DNA of 64,000 nucleotides from Lutispora saccharofermentans (GCF_024363565.1 NZ_JAJEKE010000002.1:62001-126000); one strand, 5' to 3'. Positions 24,301-34,931 are shown, counted from the stretch's first letter. Numbers and translations are program-made. Notes: generated by a model from the letters alone, not told the origin.

Positions 24301-27300
24301 GTTTGGCATAAGCAATCCCATAGGGTTGGAGGAAGGCCTGAACACGATATACATTCAAGTTGCAAACGCCGCATTTGCCGATAATCTGGCGGATATTATG
24401 CCGGACAGGATAACAACCATAGAGCCCATAAAAATCCTCTATGATATAAAGGGCCCTGAATACCTCCTCATGATGGAGGACAGCATGCCGACGAGGCTTA
24501 ATATATCGGGGACAGTCATTCTTCAGGATACCGCTTCAGGCAATGAGGGGATGACACTTCGTTCCGATGACGGCAATATTGTTGTTTCAGAGCCTCAGCT
24601 TGACGAAGGAACCGGGCTTTACAACAGATATAATATTACGGTTACTGACAGTGTTGATTCCAAAATAACTGCAAGGGATAAGGCCGGAAACGAGACGATA
24701 ATCCCGATCAAAGTCACATGCATTGATCGCCGGGGGCCAATAGCCGATGGAGGCATTATGGACAGAGAAGAAGATGATCTGGGGAATCCCGCTCCTACAG
24801 GCTTTATAAATGTAGAAGGGGCAATAGCTGAAAAAACAAGATTCGCCTTTATAAATGAAGTCTCGTTCAACGGCGAGATAAGAGAAGAAGACTTTATCTA
24901 TAATTCACATGATTTTTCTGTAGTTATGGCTCTCAGCACTGAAACCGGCTTTGGAGAGACAGCAAGCTCATATTTTTATTATCTCAAGGGTGTAACAGGC
25001 TCATATAAGATAGGCGTTTACGCCGTTGACCATCTGGGCAATGAAACACTAGAAATAGTATGCCAGGGGGTTAAGGCAAAATATCAGGGGGAAGCGCAGA
25101 TCATTGATTATAAAATTGCTTCGAACCTGGTCGGAAAAAATGCAGCAGTGACCATAAACTTTAACATGCCGGTTTATATACTTCCAAAGGACTTGCAGAC
25201 AAGCCAGGCAAAAGAAGACATGACGCTGGACGAAACAAATGAGGAGCTTGCTTTAAATAACGCAGGAAGACATACAAAGACTCATATATATACGGCTTCT
25301 AAAAACGGCACATTTAAAATATATGCAGCCGACAATTACGGGCGCACCTATACCTTTGAGATAACTGTGGATGGTGTTGAGTTCGGCCAGGGCGTCCCTT
25401 TGACACAGAGGCTTTACCGTGATACAGAAGAGCTCGACATGGAGGAAATTCATGGGGAATACCGCACTGAGCCTGTGTATTTGCATATCACATTTGACAG
25501 TGATACATATGATGATTTTGTCTTAAATCCTTTGGATGATGAAAATGAAAATACTGATTTTGCCTTTGAGCCTAACCTTTCCGAAGAGTTCAGCGATGAT
25601 AAAAGGTCTGGCGGATATAAGGAATTAGTCTACTACTCTAATTGTACGCCCAATTTCTATAAAAATGTCCAGCTAACTGTTAGTGAGGCAGTTTACGGCG
25701 CAGGTTTTATTGGAAGCTCCTATCAAGCCGGCAAGCTCACTGTGAGTGAAGCGGTTTATGGCTCCTATCCTGCCAATGACTTCTATCAAAATGGGCAGAG
25801 TATTTACGAAACACTGGTCATAAACTGCCTTGACAGCACAGCACCAAAAGTTGATTATTCCGTGAGCACGCCTTACATGACCGCAAACAATGTGTTTGTA
25901 TCGCTCATGCCTTCAGATCCGGAAACAGGCATTAAATCATTGAAATACTATCTGAGGAAGGGGCTGGAGGAAATTGAATATATACCGATAGCTGACAATG
26001 CATTGATTGAAGTCCCCGAAAACGGCACACTGTATGTGCTTGCCGAAAATGGGTCAGGTATGGAAACGGAGATTCAAATACCCATACAAAATATTCAAAA
26101 AGAGCCGATTGTTTCCGGTGAGGACTACACGGTATCCTATTATTACCAGGACCACGAAGGCAACTGGCAGGAAATGAAGGATGGAAAATATTACAGAACT
26201 GCCAAAGCGGTGATAAACTTTACGGATAAAGGCAACACGCGGAAAATGTATGCAGCCAATAATTCCGGTTTGGCTGAACGGCTCCTTACCCCCTATGACA
26301 ACACCTTTGAATTTGAACTGTCCGACGGCTTCGGATACACAGTGAAGCAAGAAGTCTCTGCGGATAGGTTTGACCTGGATGGCCCCGAAATTTCATATAC
26401 CATTGATAATACTTCCAAAACAAATCAGCCGGTTAACATCTCAATAACAATAAAAGATGCAAAGAGCGGAATTGCCCAGGTGAAATTTTCTGCGAAGGGG
26501 ACGGATGTACCGATCGTTTTAACGCCTGAGGGAGACGGAAGCATAACAGGCACTGCGGTTATCAGTGAGAACGGCACATATGTTATAACCGCATACGACT
26601 GGAGCGGAAATAAAGCGGTAAAGTCATTGGCTGTTGCTAATATAGATAAAGAGCCTCCGCAAATCACCGGTCTGTCATACAGCACAGAGGCCGTCACAAA
26701 CCAAAACGTCAGCGTTCAGATCAAAGGCTTTACGAAATCCGGTGTAACCATAACGAACACAGAGCCTGTTGATCCGCTGACAACCAAGGACTATCAGGTA
26801 TCCACCGCAAACAATCTGTTTAATTTCAGCAAAAACGGAGCTGTATCGGTGTTTTTCGAGGATGAATGCGGGAATAAAGGCAGTGATGTCATAACAGTAA
26901 GTAATATTTATGATAAGCCCCCAAGCCTTGCGGCAGTCGCAGAGCTTGCCGCTGACCAACTCAGTGTGAAGGTAACATTTGAGCGGGAAATGAAAGACGG
27001 TGAGCCTGTTGATCCTTTCAGAAAGCTTGAGGACTTATATGTGAGCTGCAACGGCATTGTATATCGTGCAAATGCCGCATCATTTACGCTTATAGAAAAT
27101 GAGACCTATACCTTTAAGGTGTACGATGACGCGGGGATGATACAGTACATTGACCTGGCTGTTAGCGGTATTGATAAGGCCGCTCCGAAAATCACCAAGG
27201 TGACATGGAGCTATTACTACTACAAGAATGAAAACCGGGATTGGGTATTAAAACCGGCAAGCGGCTCTGTACTTCCGGGCAGCGAGGCAGGATATACCGT

Positions 27301-28084
27301 TGCGGACGATCTGTATCCCGCGACCAATCAGGATGTCACCGTTACCGTTACGACGGACAAAGAAACTTCATACATCGGAGGAGCGGAGGATGCGGTGCTT
27401 TCTACAGCTCATGAATTGAAATATAAGGAGAATGGACTTTTCAATTTTAACCTGAAGTCCGCAAATGGATTAAGCGATTCCTACGGCGTCGATATAGCGA
27501 TCATTGACAAGAAGCCGCCTGTGATTGAGCTTACCAATGCCTCCGAGCTTATGTTCATAGAAAACAGCGGCACCTATAAAAAAGAGCTGCTTTTAGACTA
27601 TAAGGCTTATGATACATTTAACGGCAAAACCACTGATCTGACTGCAAGTGTAGTCGTTGACTGGGGCGGGTTTGACCCCGATGACCTTGCCAGGAATACC
27701 TTTGACAGGGCAAGGCCATATTACATTACCTATAAGGTATATGACCCGGTGGGCAATTATTGTGAAATACGCCGGACAGTCAGCCTTATAGGGTTCTACG
27801 ATACGGTTGCACTTATAGACGGCGCTGTGCCGGATGCGACATCTTCAGTGGTTGTAAATGGAAGAGGCTTTGATGTATCTCTCTATAATTTCAGCGGGAC
27901 TGCATATGTCAAATACGCACCGGGTCAATACACCATGGGGCAAATGAAAACAAGGGGGACGGTTGTTGCCGAAAACAGCGGAAAGTATGCTCTCAGGCAG
28001 CTTTCAAAGGGCTGGTACACCATTTACATTCAGACCGATAAACGTGACTATTTCAATGTCTATGTCTATGTAAGCGGTAATTAA
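21368..28084 (+). CDS. Giant exported protein of Ig-like repeats
   Basis: A 2238-residue exported protein. The signal peptide is at about 1-27 (MPITVIIVLLLLMIAPAAVYA). The body is a string of Ig-like beta-sandwich modules, most beginning with a D.(K/A)P.(I/V) phrase: DTKAPDLTL, LDNKAPDVSF, FDNKPPEAGI, YDIKGPEYLL, IDRRGPIADG, LDSTAPKVDY, LDGPEISYTI, IDKEPPQITG, IDKAAPKITK and IDKKPPVIEL. Near residues 1435-1470 the phrase LTVSEAVYG is directly repeated. There is no SLH, LPXTG or C-terminal membrane anchor, so it is either secreted or held by the SLH protein encoded 17 bases downstream. AGGAG at 21351 is 12 bases from the ATG, a weak fit. A role in adhesion or surface structure is plausible; no catalytic motif seen. 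Confidence 0.8.
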   Translation: MQAKRLMPITVIIVLLLLMIAPAAVYAGPFIDYTVPADDYGYAYRLSIAVEGDKSDGTDGDIDARFVFHDGTVRMFRLDDPKNNDFVRNTFSMYRIRIDKPGYMLKTVELINQSGDGLCIKSIAVTLGELTEKVFEFSHRWISKSGGNPDRITLDVTDLSRRKVKGSGDFNSVFNDVLYLEEGAQSGIKDFNWNAIISDQIYLNPYLYYEKRGGDVPVFSIALSGMGSGKARYTAPDAFITTNSVKYDGIDYGRGFTVDKSKIYSEMAKKGVNKLTVTPTLTYASRSTNSFNGGYKFSGAVDIIRKNFAIGELAVVNDSEAFKAYKDNNFYNASAGQIKLRLEIMSGDNHDNYNAADIAKNISGIFRLRYNANKDYVEPTEIKNEGRYVYLTFPVPQGKDNDGSGLTLEMKGVTSKSGNMAGFKLVDGDKPYSETVERYISTHKIDTKAPDLTLSGNITGIWKNTHEFSVNSSENLYINNASPREEKNAGYFCYTLYDSDSYAQNGEKALSINIKNFDNNKGSTGSHIAPRSAGTKIPLKLMNKEEGRYTLVLSGYDFAGNKAQKAYPGVWLDNKAPDVSFNATERPKNNIDKSRSTEFRFTIKDLSERGVLYYCFVEDGEAVPKVEGETKTSGNIVSLIGKWAYIEQSDAPTSTVVLKLKDGDIFKGRLYYFATDSSGNNTAADNIEIKQSGVDYKTGYNYADIDMNNESIECTLIAGSYSYPASDYNISFDYNPNYTIKYRWVGYTPSHLYTNQNVGSGSQLNGSGKEILLNGECTLEYTVTDKSGNYRVYTRSFVFDNKPPEAGITVKNSGSVRNSHSFILNANDISGIKNASYIIADASNTDVAIAAGRAEINNGIVNTDLSLENVKSGAYKLIFTAEDNNGIKTEVQSSTVYIRSGAPKAEAKPDLNDTAGDFYLTSKNDYRIMLKVMELMNGAGLFAENQHVKYRISEDGIKYGDWMTGEKLKPGDGGLSAEFGISNPIGLEEGLNTIYIQVANAAFADNLADIMPDRITTIEPIKILYDIKGPEYLLMMEDSMPTRLNISGTVILQDTASGNEGMTLRSDDGNIVVSEPQLDEGTGLYNRYNITVTDSVDSKITARDKAGNETIIPIKVTCIDRRGPIADGGIMDREEDDLGNPAPTGFINVEGAIAEKTRFAFINEVSFNGEIREEDFIYNSHDFSVVMALSTETGFGETASSYFYYLKGVTGSYKIGVYAVDHLGNETLEIVCQGVKAKYQGEAQIIDYKIASNLVGKNAAVTINFNMPVYILPKDLQTSQAKEDMTLDETNEELALNNAGRHTKTHIYTASKNGTFKIYAADNYGRTYTFEITVDGVEFGQGVPLTQRLYRDTEELDMEEIHGEYRTEPVYLHITFDSDTYDDFVLNPLDDENENTDFAFEPNLSEEFSDDKRSGGYKELVYYSNCTPNFYKNVQLTVSEAVYGAGFIGSSYQAGKLTVSEAVYGSYPANDFYQNGQSIYETLVINCLDSTAPKVDYSVSTPYMTANNVFVSLMPSDPETGIKSLKYYLRKGLEEIEYIPIADNALIEVPENGTLYVLAENGSGMETEIQIPIQNIQKEPIVSGEDYTVSYYYQDHEGNWQEMKDGKYYRTAKAVINFTDKGNTRKMYAANNSGLAERLLTPYDNTFEFELSDGFGYTVKQEVSADRFDLDGPEISYTIDNTSKTNQPVNISITIKDAKSGIAQVKFSAKGTDVPIVLTPEGDGSITGTAVISENGTYVITAYDWSGNKAVKSLAVANIDKEPPQITGLSYSTEAVTNQNVSVQIKGFTKSGVTITNTEPVDPLTTKDYQVSTANNLFNFSKNGAVSVFFEDECGNKGSDVITVSNIYDKPPSLAAVAELAADQLSVKVTFEREMKDGEPVDPFRKLEDLYVSCNGIVYRANAASFTLIENETYTFKVYDDAGMIQYIDLAVSGIDKAAPKITKVTWSYYYYKNENRDWVLKPASGSVLPGSEAGYTVADDLYPATNQDVTVTVTTDKETSYIGGAEDAVLSTAHELKYKENGLFNFNLKSANGLSDSYGVDIAIIDKKPPVIELTNASELMFIENSGTYKKELLLDYKAYDTFNGKTTDLTASVVVDWGGFDPDDLARNTFDRARPYYITYKVYDPVGNYCEIRRTVSLIGFYDTVALIDGAVPDATSSVVVNGRGFDVSLYNFSGTAYVKYAPGQYTMGQMKTRGTVVAENSGKYALRQLSKGWYTIYIQTDKRDYFNVYVYVSGN

Positions 28085-28101
28085 GTAAGGGAGGCGATTT
28101 G

Positions 28102-31100
28102 ATGGAAATGATGAAAATACTGAAAAAGACACTTGCTGTGTTACTTGTTGCTTCAATGCTGACCGCCTTGATACCGCTGAATGTGTTTGCGGAAACAGCG
28201 GAAAAGGAATACAGCATTTCAAACGGCTATCTGACTTACACCATCAATAATAAAACCGGTGGCTTCTCAATAGTAACAACTGGGGGCCACCCTCAGAAAA
28301 AATACGACAACAATATTCCTCTTCTCTACAAGGAAGATAAAACAAGAAGCAATGGCACAAGCTTCACTACAGCCCGCATTGACGGAAAGGATTATATTTT
28401 CGGTCAGAGCTACGGTATGTTCGGTATTGCATCGCAGCTGCACGAACCGGTGATCTCCGAAGAAGGCAGGCTTTTGACCGTACGGTGGGATATCAAGGGA
28501 TATTCGGTTGTTCAAAAAGTTGCTCTTTCTGTTGATGAAAAAAATGATCTGACGGGAAATGTGGGTATATCCTATCAGATTATAAACAATACCTCTTCAT
28601 CGGGAAATGTGGGATTAAGGATCCTGCTTGATACGGCGCTGGACAACAACACTGACGCGCCTTATATCATGACTGATGCCAAACCAAACCCGCAGATCAC
28701 CGAAAAAGAATACAAGGGCTCTGAGCTTCCTCAGCAAATAAGGCTTGTAGATTCGCTGTCATCTCCAACTAAAATGGCATATGCATTGCTGAAAGGGTGG
28801 AATGACGGAGCTGTTCCCGATAAGGTGATTGCCGGCCACTGGGCAAATCTTGCAAACACCAGATATAGCTATACCGCCGATGCTTACTGCGATTTTTCAA
28901 ACTACTCCAACCAATACAGGACACCGGACAGCGCCCTGGTCTTCTACTGGAGTGAAAGCAACCTAGCGGCGGGAGGGAGCAAAAATGCGGAGCTGCTTTA
29001 CGGCGTGGGCAACTTCTCGTCCGATACCGCCTCCGACAGGGTTGGACTTGATATCGCAGTGGATAAGGTAAAGCTGGACAAGGATAAAACAGGGTATGAA
29101 AATGACGGTCTGTTCGATGTTAGGATAAACCTTGATAACTCTGTAGACGGCGCAAACAAGCTTATGGCAGCCATGCTCACACTTACGGCGGACCCCGGCC
29201 TCAGTATCATAGGCGAAAACCATAATATCTGGACAGAGATTGAGAAGGGCGAAACCAAAACGGTAACTTTTAAGGTGCAGGCAGACAAGCAGAATTCTAT
29301 TACCGCAAAAATGCTTTATGCATCTCTTACTGCAACGGAGGTCACAGTTGACAAAGATAAAACAATCGAGGCAAGCGCTTCAAGGGATATACTGCTGCCT
29401 GCTGTAACGGGAAATCTTCCTGATATTCAGATGAATTCATTAAAACCGGGGATTGTATATACGCAAGGTGAGAAATGCGTTACAATATCCGGCAAAATGA
29501 AGGAATTTGAATCGCTTAAGGGCAGTGATCTGTGGGATATGTATCTTGTTCATACCACCTCCGGGAGTGAGGTGCGGATTAAGAAGACTGATATGGCATT
29601 TACTGACGACACATATACGGCATTAAGCTTTAAAACGCGGGAAGAGCTTTCGGTAGGTGAATATAAGATGGTTTTCCGCTTAAGAGACCCTCAGCTTGAA
29701 GAGGGGTTCGGAACGGATGAAATCACTGCCGGCTGCCGTCTTACAGTATCTGCCGATGAGAAATACAAACAGCTTTCCTACGGTATTCTTGCCATTGTGA
29801 GATATAATAATTCGAATTATAAAATTATTACATTCGCCGGTGAAGGCGAATATAAGAAATTCTATAGAGGTATGACAACCGCTGACCGTATATGTCATGA
29901 TTTCAGCGAAGAGGATACCAGTGATTACGAAATTCTACTTATCATACGCGGGTACATCATTCAGATGGAAAAGGAGGACGGCGGTCAAAAGAGGATATAT
30001 TATCAGGCATCTTCCGCTGACAGCCCAATAACCATAAACAATATGCTCGCTTATGAAAGCGATACGCCTCTAATCATTCAAGAGGACGGAACAAATTATT
30101 CTGTAAGCGGCGACGGTAAAATAAACGTTATCAATTCCATCAGCGTTTGGAAATCAGAATGGAGCATTAATGTTAAAAAAGGAACCCCTTATACCCTTGA
30201 TGAGGAAAGATATAATCCCGGCAAGGATCCGCGCATAAAAGACTGCAAAGGATTGACGCTGTCTTTTGAAGGCGCTGCATCCATGGTTCAATCCATTGGC
30301 GGACTGCTGATAAAGATGCAATACGGCGTCTTAAGCTCAGAACTGCAAAGGGATGAGGAAAAGTCCACAACCTATGGTGTCGGGTTTGGCGGTATGGTAA
30401 GCATTCCCATCAAGGATACAAAGAAAAAGGATAAGGACGATGATGATGATGCGCTTACAAAAAAGAATGTTTTTTCCAAGGGTAAGATTACCGCAGCAAT
30501 AAATGAGATTCGTTACGGTGAAATGGCGGAAGTAACAGACGGAAAGCTTGAGGTTTATGATACCGGATTTATAGGTATAGACACCAAAGTTGAGATAGCT
30601 CTTCCCCAGGATATTCTGGGCTCCCTTATAAAAAATGCGCCCGGGATATACGCACTATTGGAAATCAACACAATAGATAATATATATAAGCTTGATTTGG
30701 GGGTAAAAGTAAAGGTACTGGAATGTCAGGGCGTCATATCCTTCAAAGAGGTTACGGTCAAGAATTCTGAAAAGATAATCCCGAACTCCCTTCAATTCTA
30801 CATCAGGGACGGGCTGATAATCCCTATCGTTCCGCCCCTCTATATGACCGGCCTTGGGGGAGGGATAGATAATCTTGCCGATACCGTCGGAGGCGATACA
30901 GTCAGCGGATTGCCGCCGATAACGCTCCTTTTGTTTACAAGGCTTAAGCTTATGGATACGCTGATCGGAGATTTTGATCTGGCCTTAAGCCTGCAAGAGA
31001 TGGGTCTGAACGGCTCATTGGCCTTCAGGGGCGACAAAAGAATTGTCAATCTTGACGCCGGAGTATATGCAAGATGGGTTGAACCGTGGCATTTAAAGGC

Positions 31101-34100
31101 TTACGGCAGTATAAGCGTGATTGATGGGCTGATAAAGGGAGGCATTACCATAACGATTGCGGAGAATTATCTGTACGGCTACGTATGCGCGAGCATCTGC
31201 ATACCCGATTCAGTGCCTCTTGTCGGCGGCAAGGAAGTAGCCGGCGTTGAAGCCGCTGTGACCAATTCCTATATAGGAGCCAACTTCAAGATCATCGGGA
31301 TAAAATTCGGTGTAATTTACTACTGGAGCGGCAGCCATAGCTTTGGCAGCGCCATTGATCTCACGCAGGGTTCAAAAATGATGCGAAGCGCTTTGACGGA
31401 GGATGAAAATACGGAAGGAAATTATGAAGCCTTATACGGTACGAATATTCATCCTCTGAGATCCGAAACGGTAATCCCAAGATTTGCCCTTATGAATACA
31501 GGCCATACTATCACAAAAAACTTCGATCCGAAGGATCAGGACGCGCTGCTCTTTGAAATCCCGTACAAAGGTTACGCCATCCCGAAACCGGAAGACCTGG
31601 GCATCACATCTCCAAGCGGTCAGGATATCACAATGATAGAGGATGATGGCAAGGGAGGCGGTAATTTCCTGGTTCAGGACAGAGCCGGGGACGGTAAGTA
31701 TATCTATATCACCGTTACAGATAAGGCTTTGATTGAAAAGGGTGATTGGACTTTGACGGTTAAAACTGATTCTATAGAGATCACCACTTATTCCGTAAGC
31801 GGAGTTGACAATCTGCCGGAGCTTACAGAGACGGCTTATACACGCACCGGTGAGAATTCATTCGATGTAGATGTGAACTGGACAACCGATGGGCAGTACG
31901 ATGAGGATACGACTCTGGACATTTATCTGACAGAGGATAAAGATGCGCTTGAAAAGATCAAGACCTCATCAAACGGAAAGGACGAAACACTGGGGATATC
32001 CGTTGCCCATGCAGAGCTCAAAAAGTATGAAAGCGGCAATCACAAGGTAACGCTGCCCGATAGCTTTGAAAACGGCACATACTATGTCATCACGACGCTG
32101 TCATCGAAAAGCTGCGGAATAAGCCTTGCAATAAGCGATAGCCCCTTTGAATTTGTCAACACCAATTTGCCTCAGCCCGTCAAATCCGTTAAGGTCGATT
32201 ACGGCGGAGACGGAAACCTCCTGCTTGAGGTTGAAGACGCAGACAATATTGATTATACGGATTATCTGGTAAATATTGTGACCGCTGACGGTGCGAAGCT
32301 TGATAATGCTTACGGACAGTTTAAGGTCGGCGGCGACATCATTTTAGGAAAAGAAGCAAACCTTTCCCCGGGCGAAGCTTACTATGCAGAAGTGAAGACG
32401 CTTCGTGAAGGCAATAACAAATACTATTACGGTGCAGACACGGTGCGCAGCGGGCCTTATACAATGCCCGAACTGCAAAAACCCAGGCTTCTTTCTGTGA
32501 CGACAAATGCGGGCTCCCAGTATCTCAATGACTCAAGCTTCACCGCAACCTATAAATTTGACAGGCCTGTGCAGATGGTGCTTTACAAAAATTCGGAGCC
32601 TGTAATAAAAGGCTATGAGTTCAGGGATACATGGACTTTTGACGAAGAACTGGATGATGGCGAGTATATCATAGACTTTTGTGCATATTCCGAGACCAAA
32701 GACTCTGCGACGGGTGCAGATTTTGCAGAAAGTGTGGATAATGCACAGCTTGGATTTACAGTTGATACCCAAGCCCCTGTTTTAAGCCTTGGGCAGAAAA
32801 ATACAGAGAGCCTGGAGATGGACGGAGAGGGTCATATCACCTCAGCTTTCGGCACAAATGTGGTGTTTGCTGACAGTCACGGAAAGTATACTGTTACCGG
32901 AATGACTGAGGTAAATGCCGCCCTTACTGTAAACGGAAAGGCGGTCAGCATTGATAAGGCGGACGGAACCTTTGCGTACTCAGGGATTTGTGATAATAAA
33001 GATACTTATGCGGAGCTTACATTTAAGGCAGTGGATAAAGCGGGCAATACTACATCATTGCTTGTTTATGCAGTCAATCAAAAATATGCGTACATTAACA
33101 GCATTGAGCTTAGGGCAAACGGCAAACCAATAACCCTTGATCCGGAAGGAGTTCCTACTCTTGATGTAAAGGTGGGCGATACGATTGCTTTATCGATTGC
33201 CGGAAAAACAGCCGGCGATGAAATAACCATTGATAATGCCGACATACAATGGCATATCATGTATGCGAGAGAGCTGATTCAATTAGATGAAAGCAATATT
33301 AAGACCCTGCATACCGGCAAAACGGCAATACGGGCAAAATATATTTCCGCCCGGCTTTCAGGCGATATTCAAGTGGGGCCGGAAGGATACGCTGTCATAA
33401 ACATCAGCCAAAATGATAAATCAGACCTGAAAGCCGCAATCGATGCCGCCAGGGCAAGCCTTGCTGCCGGAGGCAGAGCTTCTGAAGCCTTAAGGGCCTG
33501 GTATAAGGCTATAATTGACGAAGCACAGGCTGTTTATGATGATCCAAACGCCGGCGCCGAGGAGATATCCAGAGCAGCTGCAAAGCTGAAATTAGCCACA
33601 AAAACATTCAATGAAGAAAATAATAAAGGCGAGGATAAGGATAAGGATAAAGGCGACGGATCATCCTCCGGCAACAGCGCGCCTTCTATGCCGGGCATCA
33701 CCACCGATAAAAAGCCCGCTCAGCCCAATATGGCATCCATGAATCTGACAGGCACGGTGGATAGGAGTGGTGTGGCTTATGTCACCATCACAGAAGCGCA
33801 AGTCAAAGCACTGATCGAAGCGGCGAAAAAGGATGGCAAAGGCCAAACAGCGGACGGCATCGGAGCAGCGCTAAATATCGGGTTCGGCGCAGAGGGCAAA
33901 AGCATGAGAATAAAGCTGGAGGAAAAAGCCCTTGAACTGCTGGAAAAGGAAGGCATAAAACGCTTTGATGTGAACACCCCACTTGTCAGCTTTTCCTTTG
34001 ATAAAGAAGCCATAGGGGAGATGAAATCTCAGGCGTCGGGAACCGTTACCATTGCGGCTGACCCCATTACCGGGCTGTCCAATGCGGCAAAGGCACTGAT

Positions 34101-34917
34101 CGGCAAACGGCCTGTTTATGATTTGAGCGTAAGCTATCAGAAAGATGGCAAGACTGTGCATGTTTCTGACTTCAAAAAGGGCAGGATCATGCTGGGCATC
34201 CAATATAAGCCTGAAAGCGATGAGCAGATCGGCAGCCTCTGCGGCGTATACGTCGATAAAAACGGCAGGCCGCATATGCTCAGCGATTCCGGCTATGACA
34301 ACGGCAGACTGATTTTTGGAAGAAGCAGCCTGTCAATCTACGGCGTGGGCTATAAAGCTTTCGGGGCCGCTTTCACCGATACGGTGAACCATTGGGCAAA
34401 GGACGACATTGACTTTGTTGCCGGTCTTGGTCTTATCAGCGGAAAGAGTGCAATCACATTTGCTCCCAATACCGCCATCACCCGCGGGACATTCCTGATG
34501 GCGCTGGGCAAATTGTCAGGCGCAGATGTGAGCACCTATAAGGCCAGCAGCTTCACAGATGTAAAGAGCAGCGATTCCGCAATGCCCTACATCGAGTGGG
34601 CGTTCAAAAACAAGATAGTGCAGGGCATTGGCGGCGGCAAGTTTGACCCCGGCAGCTATATCACCCGTGAGCAGATGGCTGTGATGATGGTGAATTACGC
34701 CAAAGCTACCGGCTGCAAGCTGCCTGCATCACGGCAGGCTGTTGCCTTTGCCGACGGCACAAAAATCAACTTATGGGCGAAGGACGCCGTAAAAGCTATC
34801 CAGCAGGCAGGTATTATCATTGGCAAACCCAACAACCTGTTCGATCCTGCGGGAGAAGCTACCCGTGGGGAGGCTTCGGCCATCCTGCGCCGCTTCGTGG
34901 AGCTTGTTATCGACTAG
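28102..34917 (+). CDS. Giant SLH-domain cell-surface protein
   Basis: A 2271-residue exported protein. AAGGGAGG at 28087-28094 favours ATG 28102 over a TTG at 28099. Signal peptide at about 1-31 (LAVLLVASMLTALIPLNVFA). It has a long beta-rich N-terminal region (EYSISNGYLTYTINN onward), an acidic patch KDKDDDDDA near 780, Ig-like segments around 1550-1640, and a FIVAR-like helical module at about 1775-1840 (LKAAIDAARASLAAGGRASE). A low-complexity KDKDKGDGSSSG linker follows, and three SLH domains occupy about 2090-2150, 2150-2210 and 2213-2270 (FTDTVNHWAKDDI, FTDVKSSDSAMPYIEWA, WAKDAVKAIQ). SLH domains bind pyruvylated wall polysaccharide, so this protein is held at the cell surface and may anchor its partner at 21368. 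A terminator-like element follows. Confidence 0.85.
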   Translation: MEMMKILKKTLAVLLVASMLTALIPLNVFAETAEKEYSISNGYLTYTINNKTGGFSIVTTGGHPQKKYDNNIPLLYKEDKTRSNGTSFTTARIDGKDYIFGQSYGMFGIASQLHEPVISEEGRLLTVRWDIKGYSVVQKVALSVDEKNDLTGNVGISYQIINNTSSSGNVGLRILLDTALDNNTDAPYIMTDAKPNPQITEKEYKGSELPQQIRLVDSLSSPTKMAYALLKGWNDGAVPDKVIAGHWANLANTRYSYTADAYCDFSNYSNQYRTPDSALVFYWSESNLAAGGSKNAELLYGVGNFSSDTASDRVGLDIAVDKVKLDKDKTGYENDGLFDVRINLDNSVDGANKLMAAMLTLTADPGLSIIGENHNIWTEIEKGETKTVTFKVQADKQNSITAKMLYASLTATEVTVDKDKTIEASASRDILLPAVTGNLPDIQMNSLKPGIVYTQGEKCVTISGKMKEFESLKGSDLWDMYLVHTTSGSEVRIKKTDMAFTDDTYTALSFKTREELSVGEYKMVFRLRDPQLEEGFGTDEITAGCRLTVSADEKYKQLSYGILAIVRYNNSNYKIITFAGEGEYKKFYRGMTTADRICHDFSEEDTSDYEILLIIRGYIIQMEKEDGGQKRIYYQASSADSPITINNMLAYESDTPLIIQEDGTNYSVSGDGKINVINSISVWKSEWSINVKKGTPYTLDEERYNPGKDPRIKDCKGLTLSFEGAASMVQSIGGLLIKMQYGVLSSELQRDEEKSTTYGVGFGGMVSIPIKDTKKKDKDDDDDALTKKNVFSKGKITAAINEIRYGEMAEVTDGKLEVYDTGFIGIDTKVEIALPQDILGSLIKNAPGIYALLEINTIDNIYKLDLGVKVKVLECQGVISFKEVTVKNSEKIIPNSLQFYIRDGLIIPIVPPLYMTGLGGGIDNLADTVGGDTVSGLPPITLLLFTRLKLMDTLIGDFDLALSLQEMGLNGSLAFRGDKRIVNLDAGVYARWVEPWHLKAYGSISVIDGLIKGGITITIAENYLYGYVCASICIPDSVPLVGGKEVAGVEAAVTNSYIGANFKIIGIKFGVIYYWSGSHSFGSAIDLTQGSKMMRSALTEDENTEGNYEALYGTNIHPLRSETVIPRFALMNTGHTITKNFDPKDQDALLFEIPYKGYAIPKPEDLGITSPSGQDITMIEDDGKGGGNFLVQDRAGDGKYIYITVTDKALIEKGDWTLTVKTDSIEITTYSVSGVDNLPELTETAYTRTGENSFDVDVNWTTDGQYDEDTTLDIYLTEDKDALEKIKTSSNGKDETLGISVAHAELKKYESGNHKVTLPDSFENGTYYVITTLSSKSCGISLAISDSPFEFVNTNLPQPVKSVKVDYGGDGNLLLEVEDADNIDYTDYLVNIVTADGAKLDNAYGQFKVGGDIILGKEANLSPGEAYYAEVKTLREGNNKYYYGADTVRSGPYTMPELQKPRLLSVTTNAGSQYLNDSSFTATYKFDRPVQMVLYKNSEPVIKGYEFRDTWTFDEELDDGEYIIDFCAYSETKDSATGADFAESVDNAQLGFTVDTQAPVLSLGQKNTESLEMDGEGHITSAFGTNVVFADSHGKYTVTGMTEVNAALTVNGKAVSIDKADGTFAYSGICDNKDTYAELTFKAVDKAGNTTSLLVYAVNQKYAYINSIELRANGKPITLDPEGVPTLDVKVGDTIALSIAGKTAGDEITIDNADIQWHIMYARELIQLDESNIKTLHTGKTAIRAKYISARLSGDIQVGPEGYAVINISQNDKSDLKAAIDAARASLAAGGRASEALRAWYKAIIDEAQAVYDDPNAGAEEISRAAAKLKLATKTFNEENNKGEDKDKDKGDGSSSGNSAPSMPGITTDKKPAQPNMASMNLTGTVDRSGVAYVTITEAQVKALIEAAKKDGKGQTADGIGAALNIGFGAEGKSMRIKLEEKALELLEKEGIKRFDVNTPLVSFSFDKEAIGEMKSQASGTVTIAADPITGLSNAAKALIGKRPVYDLSVSYQKDGKTVHVSDFKKGRIMLGIQYKPESDEQIGSLCGVYVDKNGRPHMLSDSGYDNGRLIFGRSSLSIYGVGYKAFGAAFTDTVNHWAKDDIDFVAGLGLISGKSAITFAPNTAITRGTFLMALGKLSGADVSTYKASSFTDVKSSDSAMPYIEWAFKNKIVQGIGGGKFDPGSYITREQMAVMMVNYAKATGCKLPASRQAVAFADGTKINLWAKDAVKAIQQAGIIIGKPNNLFDPAGEATRGEASAILRRFVELVID

Positions 34918-34931
34918 GGCCTATGGCCGCA

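Noticed and set aside
24853..24873. AATGAAGTCTCGTTCAA, matching the end of a family A-type repeat, inside the giant Ig-like gene
   Set aside because: It is in frame and reads as part of a normal Ig-like strand (NEVSFNGE), with no flanking repeat; probably a chance match.
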